Origin: CAG-411 sp050875145
Lineage (GTDB): Bacteria > Bacillota > Clostridia > Lachnospirales > Lachnospiraceae
Assembly (NCBI GenBank): GCA_050875145.1
Contig: JBNMLH010000003.1
Coordinates: 181,539-245,538 of the forward strand
DNA length: 64,000 nucleotides
Direction: 5' to 3'
Shown piece after piece: positions 1 through 8,517 of the stretch (position 1 is the stretch's first letter; each line of letters begins with the position of its first letter). The notes below the pieces were generated by a model. That model saw nothing but the letters and a program-made list of their open reading frames with translations, searched no databases and was not told the DNA's origin. Both the position numbers and the translations under genes were made by a program.

Positions 1-1889
1 AATGTAGCCTTTACAGTATGCATCATTTCCTTTAATTCTGGAAGAACTTCTCCCATGCACTGTCCATTTTCACGAGCCACTTCTGCTGCATGTACCTCTT
101 TTGCACGACCTACATATGCTGGGTCTTTTCTTGATAATGCAAATTCAGCAAGTCCAATTGGGTTGGAACGATAAGAAGAAGTCTCTCCGGAAGGAATCAA
201 CTCATCTGTTGTTGTTACTGGGTCATGAATTTCAGAAACTACCTTAATCATAAGATTATCTGTCAATGCAACCATTGCAGGCCAGTCTTTGATATTTGGT
301 CCAAACTGAATTTCAACCGATGGATCTGCAACACCCTTGCTGTCAAATACACGATTTTCATAAATTGTCTTATCAAAGAAATATTTAGGTTTGCTAAAGT
401 TTACATCAATATCTGTTGCTGGAGTTAAATAACCCTTGTTTGCTGCAGTAGCTGCAATCGAGCGAGCATCCATAAGTGCAACAGAAGAAATCTGTCCATT
501 TTGTAACTTAGAACCTTCTCTATTTGGGAAGTTTCTTGTAGAATGACGAATACTAAATGCATTGTTTGCAGGTGTATCTCCAGCACCAAAACATGGTCCA
601 CAGAATGCAGTTTTCATAACTGCTCCTGCCTCCATAAGCTTAGCAGCCGCACCATTCTTAACCAATTCCATATAAACTGGCATACTGGCAGGATACACAC
701 TAAGTGTAAATGCGTCATGTCCAATACTTGCACCATTTAAAATATCTGCTGCATCACAAATATTCTCAAAGCCACCGCCTGCACATCCAGCAATAATTCC
801 CTGTTCCACATACAACTTACCATTTCTAATTTTATCTGTTAATTTGAAGTCAACCTGACCATCCAAACTTACCAATGCTTTTTGCTCGCAATCATGCAAA
901 ACATCCTCAAGATTTGCATTTACTTCCTCGATTGTATACGTATTACTTGGATGGAATGGCATAGCAATCATTGGTTTAATTGTACTAAGGTCCACATAAA
1001 CCATACCATCATAGTACGTAACATCCGCAGGTGACAATTCTTTATATTCATCTACTCTTCCATGAATCTCATAAAATTCTTTAATTTTTTCATCTGTTTT
1101 CCAAATAGAAGAAAGACAGGTAGTCTCTGTTGTCATTACATCGACACCAATACGAAAATCTGCACTTAATTTTTCCACACCAGGTCCCACAAATTCCATA
1201 ACCTTATTATTTACATAGCCATTTGCAAATACTGCACCAATAATTGCCAAAGCTACGTCCTGTGGACCTACACCCTTCACAGGTTCTCCTGTTAAATATA
1301 CGCCAACAACACCTGGCATATTAATATCATAAGTCTGTGATAATAACTGTTTTACAAGCTCTGGTCCACCTTCGCCCATCGCCATAGTACCAAGTGCACC
1401 GTAGCGAGTGTGACTATCCGAACCTAAAATCATCTTTCCTCCACCAGCAAGCATTTCTCTGGCAAATTGATGAATAACTGCCTGATGAGGTGGTACATAA
1501 ACTCCACCATACTTCTTTGCACAAGTAAGACCAAACATATGGTCATCCTCATTGATTGTTCCACCAACGGCACATAAACTATTATGACAGTTTGTTAAAA
1601 CATAAGGAATAGGAAACTTTTCCAATCCAGATGCTCTGGCAGTTTGAATAATACCTACAAATGTAATATCATGTGAAGTCAACTTATCAAATTTAATCTT
1701 AAGCTTGTCCATATTACCTGAAGTATTATGGTCTTTTAAAATATTATAAGCCATGGTTCCCTGCTTTGCTGCTTCCTTATTTGGAGCAACACCTAATTTG
1801 CTCTGTAACACAGCCTGGGCTTCACCATTGTCTTCTACAATTTCCGTTCCATTGAGTAAATATACACCATTTTCGTATAATTTAATCAT
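1..1889 (-). CDS. Aconitase-family hydratase (partial; C-terminus beyond window)
   Basis: About 629 codons are open on the minus strand from an ATG at 1889 to the window edge, so the C-terminus is missing. The translation starts MIKLYENGVYLLNGTE and carries aconitase-superfamily signatures: NCHNSLCAVGG, GSDSHTRYGALGTMAMGEGG, and FCGPCFGAGDTPANNAFS, which holds cysteines likely to ligate the 4Fe-4S cluster. It resembles the roughly 750-residue 'hydratase' group of anaerobic Firmicutes and Bacteroidetes, so most of the swivelling small domain is probably outside the window. Likely role is dehydration/rehydration of citrate/isocitrate or a related hydroxyacid; the exact substrate cannot be read from sequence. 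A good ribosome site (AGGAGGAACTTT) precedes the ATG. It diverges from pyrB. Confidence 0.85.
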   Translation of the reverse strand, partial: MIKLYENGVYLLNGTEIVEDNGEAQAVLQSKLGVAPNKEAAKQGTMAYNILKDHNTSGNMDKLKIKFDKLTSHDITFVGIIQTARASGLEKFPIPYVLTNCHNSLCAVGGTINEDDHMFGLTCAKKYGGVYVPPHQAVIHQFAREMLAGGGKMILGSDSHTRYGALGTMAMGEGGPELVKQLLSQTYDINMPGVVGVYLTGEPVKGVGPQDVALAIIGAVFANGYVNNKVMEFVGPGVEKLSADFRIGVDVMTTETTCLSSIWKTDEKIKEFYEIHGRVDEYKELSPADVTYYDGMVYVDLSTIKPMIAMPFHPSNTYTIEEVNANLEDVLHDCEQKALVSLDGQVDFKLTDKIRNGKLYVEQGIIAGCAGGGFENICDAADILNGASIGHDAFTLSVYPASMPVYMELVKNGAAAKLMEAGAVMKTAFCGPCFGAGDTPANNAFSIRHSTRNFPNREGSKLQNGQISSVALMDARSIAATAANKGYLTPATDIDVNFSKPKYFFDKTIYENRVFDSKGVADPSVEIQFGPNIKDWPAMVALTDNLMIKVVSEIHDPVTTTDELIPSGETSSYRSNPIGLAEFALSRKDPAYVGRAKEVHAAEVARENGQCMGEVLPELKEMMHTVKAT

Positions 1890-1926
1890 AAAGTTCCTCC
1901 TATCTTAAGAATCGTTTACGTTCTTT

Positions 1927-1955
1927 ATTATAGTTTGTGGCAAAGGAAATTGCAA
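1927..1955 (-). promoter_or_regulatory. SigA-type promoter of the hydratase gene
   Basis: On the minus strand TTGCAA (1950-1955) and TATAAT (1927-1932) are separated by 17 bp, about 40 bp upstream of the hydratase start codon. Both hexamers are close to consensus. Confidence 0.7.
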
Positions 1956-2142
1956 TCTTTTTTCAATAATACATCTTCCACAACAACGCTAACCATAAAT
2001 TCTTCTTTTCATAGTGTTATGTTTAACAGCAACGTCAAAATAATCTCTTTTTTCAGAAGAAAACAAATAACTTTTCTTTATTTCATTCACCACAATAACC
2101 AAATTTCACCAATAGATTTTTTAATCTTTTTCTAATTTTTTG

Positions 2143-2171
2143 TTGTAATTTCAAAAATCCTTTGTTATAAT
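2143..2171 (+). promoter_or_regulatory. SigA-type promoter of pyrBI
   Basis: TTGTAA (2143-2148), a 17-bp spacer and a perfect TATAAT (2166-2171). The predicted 5' leader is only about 35 nt, leaving no room for a PyrR attenuator or an E. coli-type pyrimidine attenuator before pyrB. Confidence 0.7.
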
Positions 2172-2212
2172 AATTTACGTCAATTTAGTAGTAATCAAAT
2201 ATGGAGGTACTT

Positions 2213-3142
2213 ATGAAGCACGTTATATCACCCCTTGATTTATCTGTTGACGAACTGGATGCTGTTCTTTCGCTTGCTGAAAGAATTATTGAAAATCCAG
2301 AAAAATATAAAACAGTATGTCAGGGAAAAAAGTTAGCAACCTTATTTTATGAGCCAAGTACTCGTACCCGATTAAGCTTTGAAGCTGCCATGTTAAATCT
2401 TGGCGGTAGTGTTTTAGGCTTTTCATCGGCTGATTCAAGTTCAGCATCGAAGGGAGAAAGTGTTGCTGATACGATTCGTGTAATTTCAAGTTATGCGGAT
2501 ATTTGTGCAATGCGTCATCCAAAAGAAGGTGCGCCTTTAGTAGCATCTCAGTACTCTTCTATTCCTGTTATCAATGCAGGCGATGGTGGACACAACCACC
2601 CTACACAAACATTGACAGATTTATTAACAATTAAAAAATTAAAGGGAAGCCTTGATAATTTGACAATTGGATTATGTGGCGATTTAAAATTTGGTCGTAC
2701 TGTCCACTCTCTTATTCGTGCTATGATACGTTATAAGAATGTTAAATTCATAATGATTTCCCCTGACGAACTTCGTATTCCGGATTATCTTCGTAAAGAA
2801 GTGTTAGATGCGCAACATATTCCGTACAAAGAAGTAAATGTACTAGAACCTGTTATGCCTGAGTTAGATTTATTATATATGACTCGTGTACAACGGGAGC
2901 GTTTCTTTAATGAAGAAGATTATATTCGTTTGAAAGATAGTTTTATCTTGAATGCGAAAAAAATGAAATATGCTCGAGAGGACATGCTGGTTCTTCATCC
3001 TCTCCCACGCGTAAATGAAATTTCCACAGAAATTGACGATGATCCAAGAGCTGTTTACTTTAAGCAGGCACAATATGGTGTTTATGCTCGTATGGCTTTG
3101 ATTATGACCCTTTTAGGATTGGATGGTGATGGATTATGTTAA
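2213..3142 (+). CDS. pyrB: Aspartate carbamoyltransferase catalytic subunit
   Basis: Condenses carbamoyl phosphate with aspartate, the first committed step of de novo pyrimidine synthesis, in the cytoplasm. The 309-residue product has the carbamoyl-phosphate loop FYEPSTRTRLSFE, the aspartate-site region GDGGHNHPTQTLTDLL and the HPLPRVNEI motif. The frame is open from an ATG at 2201, but that codon lies in the ribosome site (ATGGAGG). The ATG at 2213, which follows GGAGG at normal spacing, is therefore the start. The last codons overlap pyrI by 7 nt, so the two subunits should be translated together. Confidence 0.97.
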   Translation: MKHVISPLDLSVDELDAVLSLAERIIENPEKYKTVCQGKKLATLFYEPSTRTRLSFEAAMLNLGGSVLGFSSADSSSASKGESVADTIRVISSYADICAMRHPKEGAPLVASQYSSIPVINAGDGGHNHPTQTLTDLLTIKKLKGSLDNLTIGLCGDLKFGRTVHSLIRAMIRYKNVKFIMISPDELRIPDYLRKEVLDAQHIPYKEVNVLEPVMPELDLLYMTRVQRERFFNEEDYIRLKDSFILNAKKMKYAREDMLVLHPLPRVNEISTEIDDDPRAVYFKQAQYGVYARMALIMTLLGLDGDGLC

Positions 3143-3567
3143 ATATCAGTGGTTTAAAAAACGGTGTGGTTATTGATCACATTCAGGCTGGTGGAGCATT
3201 TGAAATTTACAATTACTTAAATTTAGATAAAGAAGATGACTGTAGTGTTGCTATTATTAAAAATGCTAAAAGCAACAAAACAGGAAAAAAGGACATGATA
3301 AAAATTGAAGGTCCAATACGTGCGGATTTGGATATTCTTGGTGCCTTATCTCCTAATCTTACTATCAATATTATTAAAGATGGTACGATTGTTGAAAAAA
3401 GACATTTAAGTTTACCAGAAACGGTAACAAATATTCTGAAGTGTCGCAACCCACGTTGTATCACATCAATTGAGCAGGAATTACCGCACAAATTCAAATT
3501 AGCCGACAAGAATACAGGAATTTACCGTTGTATCTATTGTGAACAAAGATACAGCAATCGTTCCTAA
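3136..3567 (+). CDS. pyrI: Aspartate carbamoyltransferase regulatory subunit
   Basis: The 143-residue product is the nucleotide-binding allosteric subunit that assembles with PyrB trimers. The N-terminal allosteric domain runs to about residue 95. The C-terminal zinc domain shows the four expected cysteines, in CRNPRC and a later CIYC. The ATG overlaps the pyrB stop (ATGTTAA), a typical coupled arrangement. Its presence means this ATCase is of the regulated PyrBI type, unlike the unregulated PyrB of Bacillus. The operon ends here, with an inverted repeat about 30 bp downstream. Confidence 0.96.
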   Translation: MLNISGLKNGVVIDHIQAGGAFEIYNYLNLDKEDDCSVAIIKNAKSNKTGKKDMIKIEGPIRADLDILGALSPNLTINIIKDGTIVEKRHLSLPETVTNILKCRNPRCITSIEQELPHKFKLADKNTGIYRCIYCEQRYSNRS

Positions 3568-3597
3568 AATCTTTTTCATTCATTTTTTTAACTTTCA

Positions 3598-3631
3598 TCC
3601 AAAAGTGAGGTAGCAATACCTCACTTTTGGA
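3598..3631. terminator. Inverted repeat between convergent pyrBI and the efflux operon
   Basis: A near-perfect 14-bp stem (tccaaaagtgaggta / tacctcacttttgga) with a GCAA loop. It lies between two convergent units and may end both. A T-run (3641-3646) follows on the plus strand only after about 9 bases, so it is not a textbook terminator. Confidence 0.6.
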
Positions 3632-3648
3632 TTCCAGGACTTTTTTAA

Positions 3649-3960
3649 TTATTCTTCCTTCTTATATCCTCTCTTATATAATTGTTGGATTTCTTCCCCA
3701 TCCTGCTCTTGCATGCGATATTCCAGTATCAGTTTCTTTAAATTCTCTTCTAAATAATCCTTTGGTATATAATCTTTTAACTGCTCCTCTACAGCATTCT
3801 TCCAAACTGTCAAAGAATTTTCCTCTATAAACGGCTGCCCCATCATTTTCTGCATTCTACCCAAAGCATATGCAAATTCATAGTTCGATTGTAATATACC
3901 TGTGAAATTCTCAAAATGTATTTTTATTTCTACCGCATCTTCTACTAAATCAATAATCAT
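3649..3960 (-). CDS. Small acidic protein, last gene of the efflux operon (function unknown)
   Basis: A 103-residue, mostly helical charged protein with no signal peptide or membrane segment, and no family I recognise. Its ATG overlaps the TGA of the ATPase gene (ATGA), so it is translationally coupled to the transporter and is probably a genuine operon member. It may be a cytosolic accessory factor of the efflux system; that is inference from position only. Confidence 0.75.
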   Translation of the reverse strand: MIIDLVEDAVEIKIHFENFTGILQSNYEFAYALGRMQKMMGQPFIEENSLTVWKNAVEEQLKDYIPKDYLEENLKKLILEYRMQEQDGEEIQQLYKRGYKKEE

Positions 3961-4658
3961 AACATCTGTCCTTTCTCATCTTCATGTAATTCCCCATCTA
4001 TAATGCGTACAATTCGTTTTGCTGATTTTGCAACTTCCAAATCATGAGTAATCATTACAATCGTATGCCCCATATTATGCAAACGATTAAATAGCTTTAA
4101 TACTTCTGCACCACTGGATGTATCTAATGCCCCTGTTGGCTCATCTGCAAGTAGCAATGCCGGTTCTCCTACAAGTGCTCTAGCAATAGCTACACGCTGC
4201 TGTTGTCCACCTGATAACTCTGCAGGCTTATGTTCTAGCCGTTCTTCCAACCCAAGCATTTTTATCGTATCCATGCATTGTTCTGTTGCCTCTGCAAAAC
4301 TCATTCCTCTCATAAGAAGAGGCATAACTATATTTTGCAACACAGTATAGGTAGAAATCAAGTGGTATTTTTGAAATATAAATCCAATTTCCTTGTTCCG
4401 AATCCCTGTCAGTTCCTTATCTTTTTGTTTCGAAATATCAATTCCATTCAGATAATATTTTCCCGTATCAAACACATCCATACATCCTATAATATTCATA
4501 AGTGTTGATTTACCTGAACCAGATGGTCCTAAAATTGCAACAAATTCCCCTTGCTCTACCTGCAGGTCAATATCCTTTAAAATATGTAATGAAGTTTTTC
4601 CTTTCTGATAGCTTTTGTTAATTTTCTCCAATTTTATAATGGTATTTTCCATGCACAC
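3957..4658 (-). CDS. ABC transporter ATPase, MacB/LolD/YknY type
   Basis: Cytoplasmic nucleotide-binding subunit of the efflux complex. About 233 residues with Walker A GPSGSGKST, a Q-loop (FIFQKYHLI), signature LSGGQQQRVAIARAL, Walker B LLLADEPTGALD and a switch histidine (MITHDLEV). The length and the PTGALD motif are typical of the MacB/LolD branch. Two starts are plausible: GTG at 4658 (5 nt after AGGAG) and ATG at 4652 (11 nt after it). It pairs with the FtsX-type permease upstream in the same operon. Confidence 0.95.
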   Translation of the reverse strand: MCMENTIIKLEKINKSYQKGKTSLHILKDIDLQVEQGEFVAILGPSGSGKSTLMNIIGCMDVFDTGKYYLNGIDISKQKDKELTGIRNKEIGFIFQKYHLISTYTVLQNIVMPLLMRGMSFAEATEQCMDTIKMLGLEERLEHKPAELSGGQQQRVAIARALVGEPALLLADEPTGALDTSSGAEVLKLFNRLHNMGHTIVMITHDLEVAKSAKRIVRIIDGELHEDEKGQML

Positions 4659-4670
4659 ACACGCTCCTTT

Positions 4671-5405
4671 CTAGGACACCATCCATACACCTACAATTAC
4701 TTCTTCTCCTTCACTGGTCGTTTCTATCAATAATTTAACAATGTCCCCAGCAGATAAACGTGAAAAGGTCGTTTGCTTTCCCAGTTGTGTAGTCACTGTC
4801 GTTCCAACCGGAATAAACATACTCTTTTCTTCTCCTTTTACCTGATAGGATTTTCTTTCATCGGAATCTTTCTTTTTATTCTCCTCTGTATCGGTTTTAT
4901 TTTCTGTGGAAGCTTCTTTTCTTTCTGTATCTCCACCATTTTCACCTTGAGGCATATGTGGCATTTCCCCATTTCCTGCATCAGAAGGCATCTCTGGTTG
5001 TCCTCCAGCACTTTCTCCATTTCCTGGCATTTCTGGCATCTCCTGTCCTGCCCCCTTATTGTCTGGAGCCTTTCCTGGTTGTTCCTGTTGTTTTGTAGTA
5101 TCACCACTGGCTTGATCCTTTTTTTGTTCATCATCTGTTGTTTTTGTATCACCAAATGCTTTCTTATCTTCTGTCGTTTGTTCCTCTACTTCTTGAAATG
5201 TAATTTCATTTCCTTGTATCTCATTAATTTGCACTTGTAATAAAGTTTGATTTTTACCAATTTTAATTTCTTCCTCTGTCTTCTTATTTCGTGAAAAATA
5301 GAAACATAAGCCAAAGACCACAAGAACTCCTACCAAAAAAAGCAGCATAAAAATAATACAAATACGCTTTGTTTTCTTGCTCATTTTTTTATTTGTTTTG
5401 TCCAT
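4671..5405 (-). CDS. Membrane-anchored protein with Pro/Gly/Met-rich extracellular region
   Basis: A 244-residue product: basic N-terminus, one transmembrane helix (about residues 14-36), then an extracellular part that includes a long low-complexity segment (about 85-165) rich in P, G, E, M and Q (for example EMPEMPGNGESAGGQPEMP). A compact C-terminal domain of about 60 residues follows (MFIPVGTTVTTQLGKQTTF). It sits between the permease and ATPase genes with short gaps. The permease carries a similar G/N/M-rich insert, so the two may meet outside the membrane. I know no named family; function unknown. Confidence 0.8.
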   Translation of the reverse strand: MDKTNKKMSKKTKRICIIFMLLFLVGVLVVFGLCFYFSRNKKTEEEIKIGKNQTLLQVQINEIQGNEITFQEVEEQTTEDKKAFGDTKTTDDEQKKDQASGDTTKQQEQPGKAPDNKGAGQEMPEMPGNGESAGGQPEMPSDAGNGEMPHMPQGENGGDTERKEASTENKTDTEENKKKDSDERKSYQVKGEEKSMFIPVGTTVTTQLGKQTTFSRLSAGDIVKLLIETTSEGEEVIVGVWMVS

Positions 5406-5419
5406 CTTTATGCCTCCTT

Positions 5420-6817
5420 CTATTCTTCACTCAACGCATCTACAGGAACCAAGCACGAAGCCTTCCATGCTGGATAAAAACCAAACGTAACACCTGTCAC
5501 AAAAGCAAATGCCATTGCAGTCAACATTCCAGCTATATTAAGTGAGACTGGAATATTTGCCATTTTTACAATCGGAGTAATGCCAAGACTAACAATAACT
5601 CCTAACACACCTCCTAGTACACTAATAAAACATGCTTCCAGTAAAAATTCCATTAGAATATCCTGCTTCATACATCCAATGGCTTTTAAAATTCCAATTT
5701 CTTTGGTTCTTTCTTTTATGGAAACAAATAAAACATTCATAATACCTATTCCACCTACTATAAATACAATAAATGCCATTGCAAATAGTAATGTTGTCAA
5801 TGTGTCATTTGATGCTGAAGCTGCCTCCATCTTGCTCCCTGCATCCGTAATCGTAAATTCTGCATTCGGATAACTTTCCGCTAAAACCGTTTCAATATTT
5901 TCGATTGTTGTTTCCAAATCATTCAAATTTTCCGCAATTACAGTGATCGTTGGACTAATATTTTCTCCTGTAATATATTTTACTCCTGTACTGTATGGTA
6001 CAAAAATCGCATCGTCCGCACTAATTCCTGATGATACGCTTCCAATTTCCTGCAATACACCATTTACAGTATACGCTCTCCCACCAATATACAGTGTACT
6101 GTCATAAGCAGATACAGCATCTCCAAAGATTTCTTTTGCTACCGTAGCTCCTAGAATACAAACTTTTTCCTTATTTTCTTCCTCCTCTTTTGTTAAAAAC
6201 TCGCCTACTTGTAAATTCAAATTAGAAATTTCTGCATAAATACTTTTTACACCTGCCACTGTATAACTGGTCTCTTCTTCTAATTCTCCTCCATCTACTG
6301 TTGTTTTGGTAGTATAGGAAATGGATACAGAAGAAATATCCGGTACAAACGTTTCTATGTCCTCTACATCTTCCTCTGATAGTACAATCTTATCCTGGTT
6401 CATACGGTTTTTATCATTTGAATTTCCTCCCATTGCAGATTCTCCAAATCCAAACGGAGCGGAACCATTTTCTCCCATTGCACTTTTCCCGTTCTGATTA
6501 CTCTTGTTGTCAGTTCCATTTTTTTGACTAGAATCAGGCTTTCCTCCCGGCATATTCTGATTGCCACCAAAATTTCCATTTTCCATTTTTGCATCCGCAT
6601 TTTTATTCTCTGTGGCTTCTTCATAAGAAATATCAATTGCACCTGCATTCAAATTTTTAAATTGCTCTGCTACTTTTTCCTGCCCTCCACGCCCAATGGC
6701 AATTACCATAACAATGGTTGCGGCACCTATAATAATCCCCACAGAGGTCAATACAACTTTAAATTTATTTTGAAGTAAGTTTAATGCAACCAGTCTTAAA
6801 ATTTCTCTCTTTTTCAT
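5420..6817 (-). CDS. MacB-like ABC transporter permease (FtsX family)
   Basis: A 465-residue inner-membrane subunit: a TM helix near residues 17-42 (KVVLTSVGIIIGAATIVMVIAIG), a large extracytoplasmic MacB_PCD domain (about 43-340), and the FtsX core with three further helices (about 345-455). This is the MacB/YknZ layout of mechanotransmission exporters. The extracellular domain has an insert (about 75-140) rich in N, G and M (GKSAMGENG, GESAMGGNSND) that family members normally lack. The start overlaps the adaptor gene stop (ATGA). The exported substrate is unknown; peptides, bacteriocins or other antimicrobials are typical for the family. Confidence 0.93.
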   Translation of the reverse strand: MKKREILRLVALNLLQNKFKVVLTSVGIIIGAATIVMVIAIGRGGQEKVAEQFKNLNAGAIDISYEEATENKNADAKMENGNFGGNQNMPGGKPDSSQKNGTDNKSNQNGKSAMGENGSAPFGFGESAMGGNSNDKNRMNQDKIVLSEEDVEDIETFVPDISSVSISYTTKTTVDGGELEEETSYTVAGVKSIYAEISNLNLQVGEFLTKEEEENKEKVCILGATVAKEIFGDAVSAYDSTLYIGGRAYTVNGVLQEIGSVSSGISADDAIFVPYSTGVKYITGENISPTITVIAENLNDLETTIENIETVLAESYPNAEFTITDAGSKMEAASASNDTLTTLLFAMAFIVFIVGGIGIMNVLFVSIKERTKEIGILKAIGCMKQDILMEFLLEACFISVLGGVLGVIVSLGITPIVKMANIPVSLNIAGMLTAMAFAFVTGVTFGFYPAWKASCLVPVDALSEE

Positions 6818-8517
6818 GAACTGCTCACCTGACTTTCAATAAGAACAACGTCACCTTCTTCTAACCCACTTTGTATTTCCACAGAAGAACCATTAGAAAA
6901 TCCAGTCACCACTTCCTTCTTTACAATGGTATTTCCTTCCTTTTTCTTTACATAACTTTTTGTTCCTTCTGTTTGAATTGCTTTATTTGACACATATACT
7001 ACATTCTTCAATTCCTTGGTAATAAAGGTTACATTTGATGTCATTCCCTGATATATTTTGGATACATCACCTGTCACTTTTACAGTTACATCATAATCTA
7101 TAGTCGATGAATCTTCACTGGTTTCTGCTGTATCAATCGCAGTCACTACTCCAGAATAAGTTTCCTCCTCATAAGCAGAAAATACAATATTTACAACATC
7201 GTCAATTGCAATAGTAGAAACATCCTCCTGCGATACGGAAACCGTAACCGTCACTGCATCCGCATCTGCAAAGGAGGCAATTGCAGTAGATGTATTTAAG
7301 GTATCTCCTGCGGCATATCCCAAAGAAAGAATGGTACCTGCATAGTCAGATGTAATCATCCCATTTTTTACCATTTTTTCATAGGCAGTTAATGTTTCCT
7401 TTGCCTCTTTTACCTGTTCTTTTGCATTATCTACCTCATCATTTATCCCGTCCATTGCAATGTCATAAATTTCTTTTGCATTTTTATAATTTAGCATGGC
7501 TTCATCATAAGTCTTTTTAGCTGTAATCTTTCCCGTTACCTGCTCGCTCTTTGCCTGAGAAACCTTACTGACTAAATTACTATAATTTTTCTTTACATTA
7601 CTAAGCTCATTTTGTAATGATTCGATTTGAGAATTAATACTGCTGACTGTAGAGGCATCGCTATTGGTAGTTGCTCCTGTAGTATTCGTATTATTTTCTC
7701 CCGCAGCTACAGATGTTCCCTTTTCTTCACTTTCATTATCAGAAGGTCCAGCATTTCCTGCTTTGCTTGCCGTTTGCGTTGCAGATGCCTGTACCTGTTT
7801 TTTCTTCTTATTTAACGCAGCTATTTCCTTTGGAATGGCTTCCATTCGTTCTTTTGCCTCATTGACTGCATCCTGCGCTTCCTCTACTGCACTTTGTAAA
7901 CTGCTTATTGTCGCATTATAAGTAGTTTTTGCGGTCTCACCTTTCGTTATATTCTCTTTATACTCATACTTTGCATTAACACTGGTTTCTTTTCTTGTAA
8001 TTTTTGCACTTTTTAATGCCAGATTTGCACTCGACAAATTAGTCTTTAACGCATCTCTTACCTCTTTTACACTTTCAGAAGTCAATTTGATTAAAGAATC
8101 CCCTTTTTCTACAACCTGCCCTTCTGCTACATATACTTTTTCTACTTCTAAGGCTACAGAGGAAGCATTGCTGGCAGAGGTTGAAGACTCTGTTGCAGCA
8201 CTATCTGTCTTGTTTCCCTCTGCCATACCCATTTCTCTACTATCCTCTGTAGTCGCAGACGTACTGGTTGATGTATTTTCACTTGTACCTGATGAAGTAT
8301 TAATATCTATATCAAAGGTCTGATCTACGGTTCCCAAAGAAGCCGAACCGCTCTCCGTAACTCCTACTGTCAAATTTCCATATTCTACAGTAGTTTCTTT
8401 TGTAACCGTTTGCTGTGTTTCTGGTTTCCATCGTTGATAAACAACACTCATCACAATTATAATTACTACAACACCACTAATAATAGCTCCCATCATTTTC
8501 TTCCGTTTCATTGTCAT
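6814..8517 (-). CDS. Efflux adaptor (membrane fusion) protein, HlyD/MacA/YknX type, second copy
   Basis: A 567-residue adaptor: an N-terminal membrane anchor (about 10-27), a Ser/Thr-rich stretch, a split lipoyl-like domain (VEKVYVAEGQVVEKGDSLIKL), a long coiled-coil hairpin (about 150-385) interrupted by a low-complexity S/T/N/G segment, and beta-barrel/membrane-proximal domains (VTVTVSVSQEDVSTI, ending VVLIESQVSSS). It would bridge the permease to the cell envelope. RBS GAGGAGG precedes MTMKRKK. It is coupled by ATGA overlaps to both neighbours, and the gene before it encodes another adaptor of nearly the same size. Confidence 0.9.
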   Translation of the reverse strand: MTMKRKKMMGAIISGVVVIIIVMSVVYQRWKPETQQTVTKETTVEYGNLTVGVTESGSASLGTVDQTFDIDINTSSGTSENTSTSTSATTEDSREMGMAEGNKTDSAATESSTSASNASSVALEVEKVYVAEGQVVEKGDSLIKLTSESVKEVRDALKTNLSSANLALKSAKITRKETSVNAKYEYKENITKGETAKTTYNATISSLQSAVEEAQDAVNEAKERMEAIPKEIAALNKKKKQVQASATQTASKAGNAGPSDNESEEKGTSVAAGENNTNTTGATTNSDASTVSSINSQIESLQNELSNVKKNYSNLVSKVSQAKSEQVTGKITAKKTYDEAMLNYKNAKEIYDIAMDGINDEVDNAKEQVKEAKETLTAYEKMVKNGMITSDYAGTILSLGYAAGDTLNTSTAIASFADADAVTVTVSVSQEDVSTIAIDDVVNIVFSAYEEETYSGVVTAIDTAETSEDSSTIDYDVTVKVTGDVSKIYQGMTSNVTFITKELKNVVYVSNKAIQTEGTKSYVKKKEGNTIVKKEVVTGFSNGSSVEIQSGLEEGDVVLIESQVSSS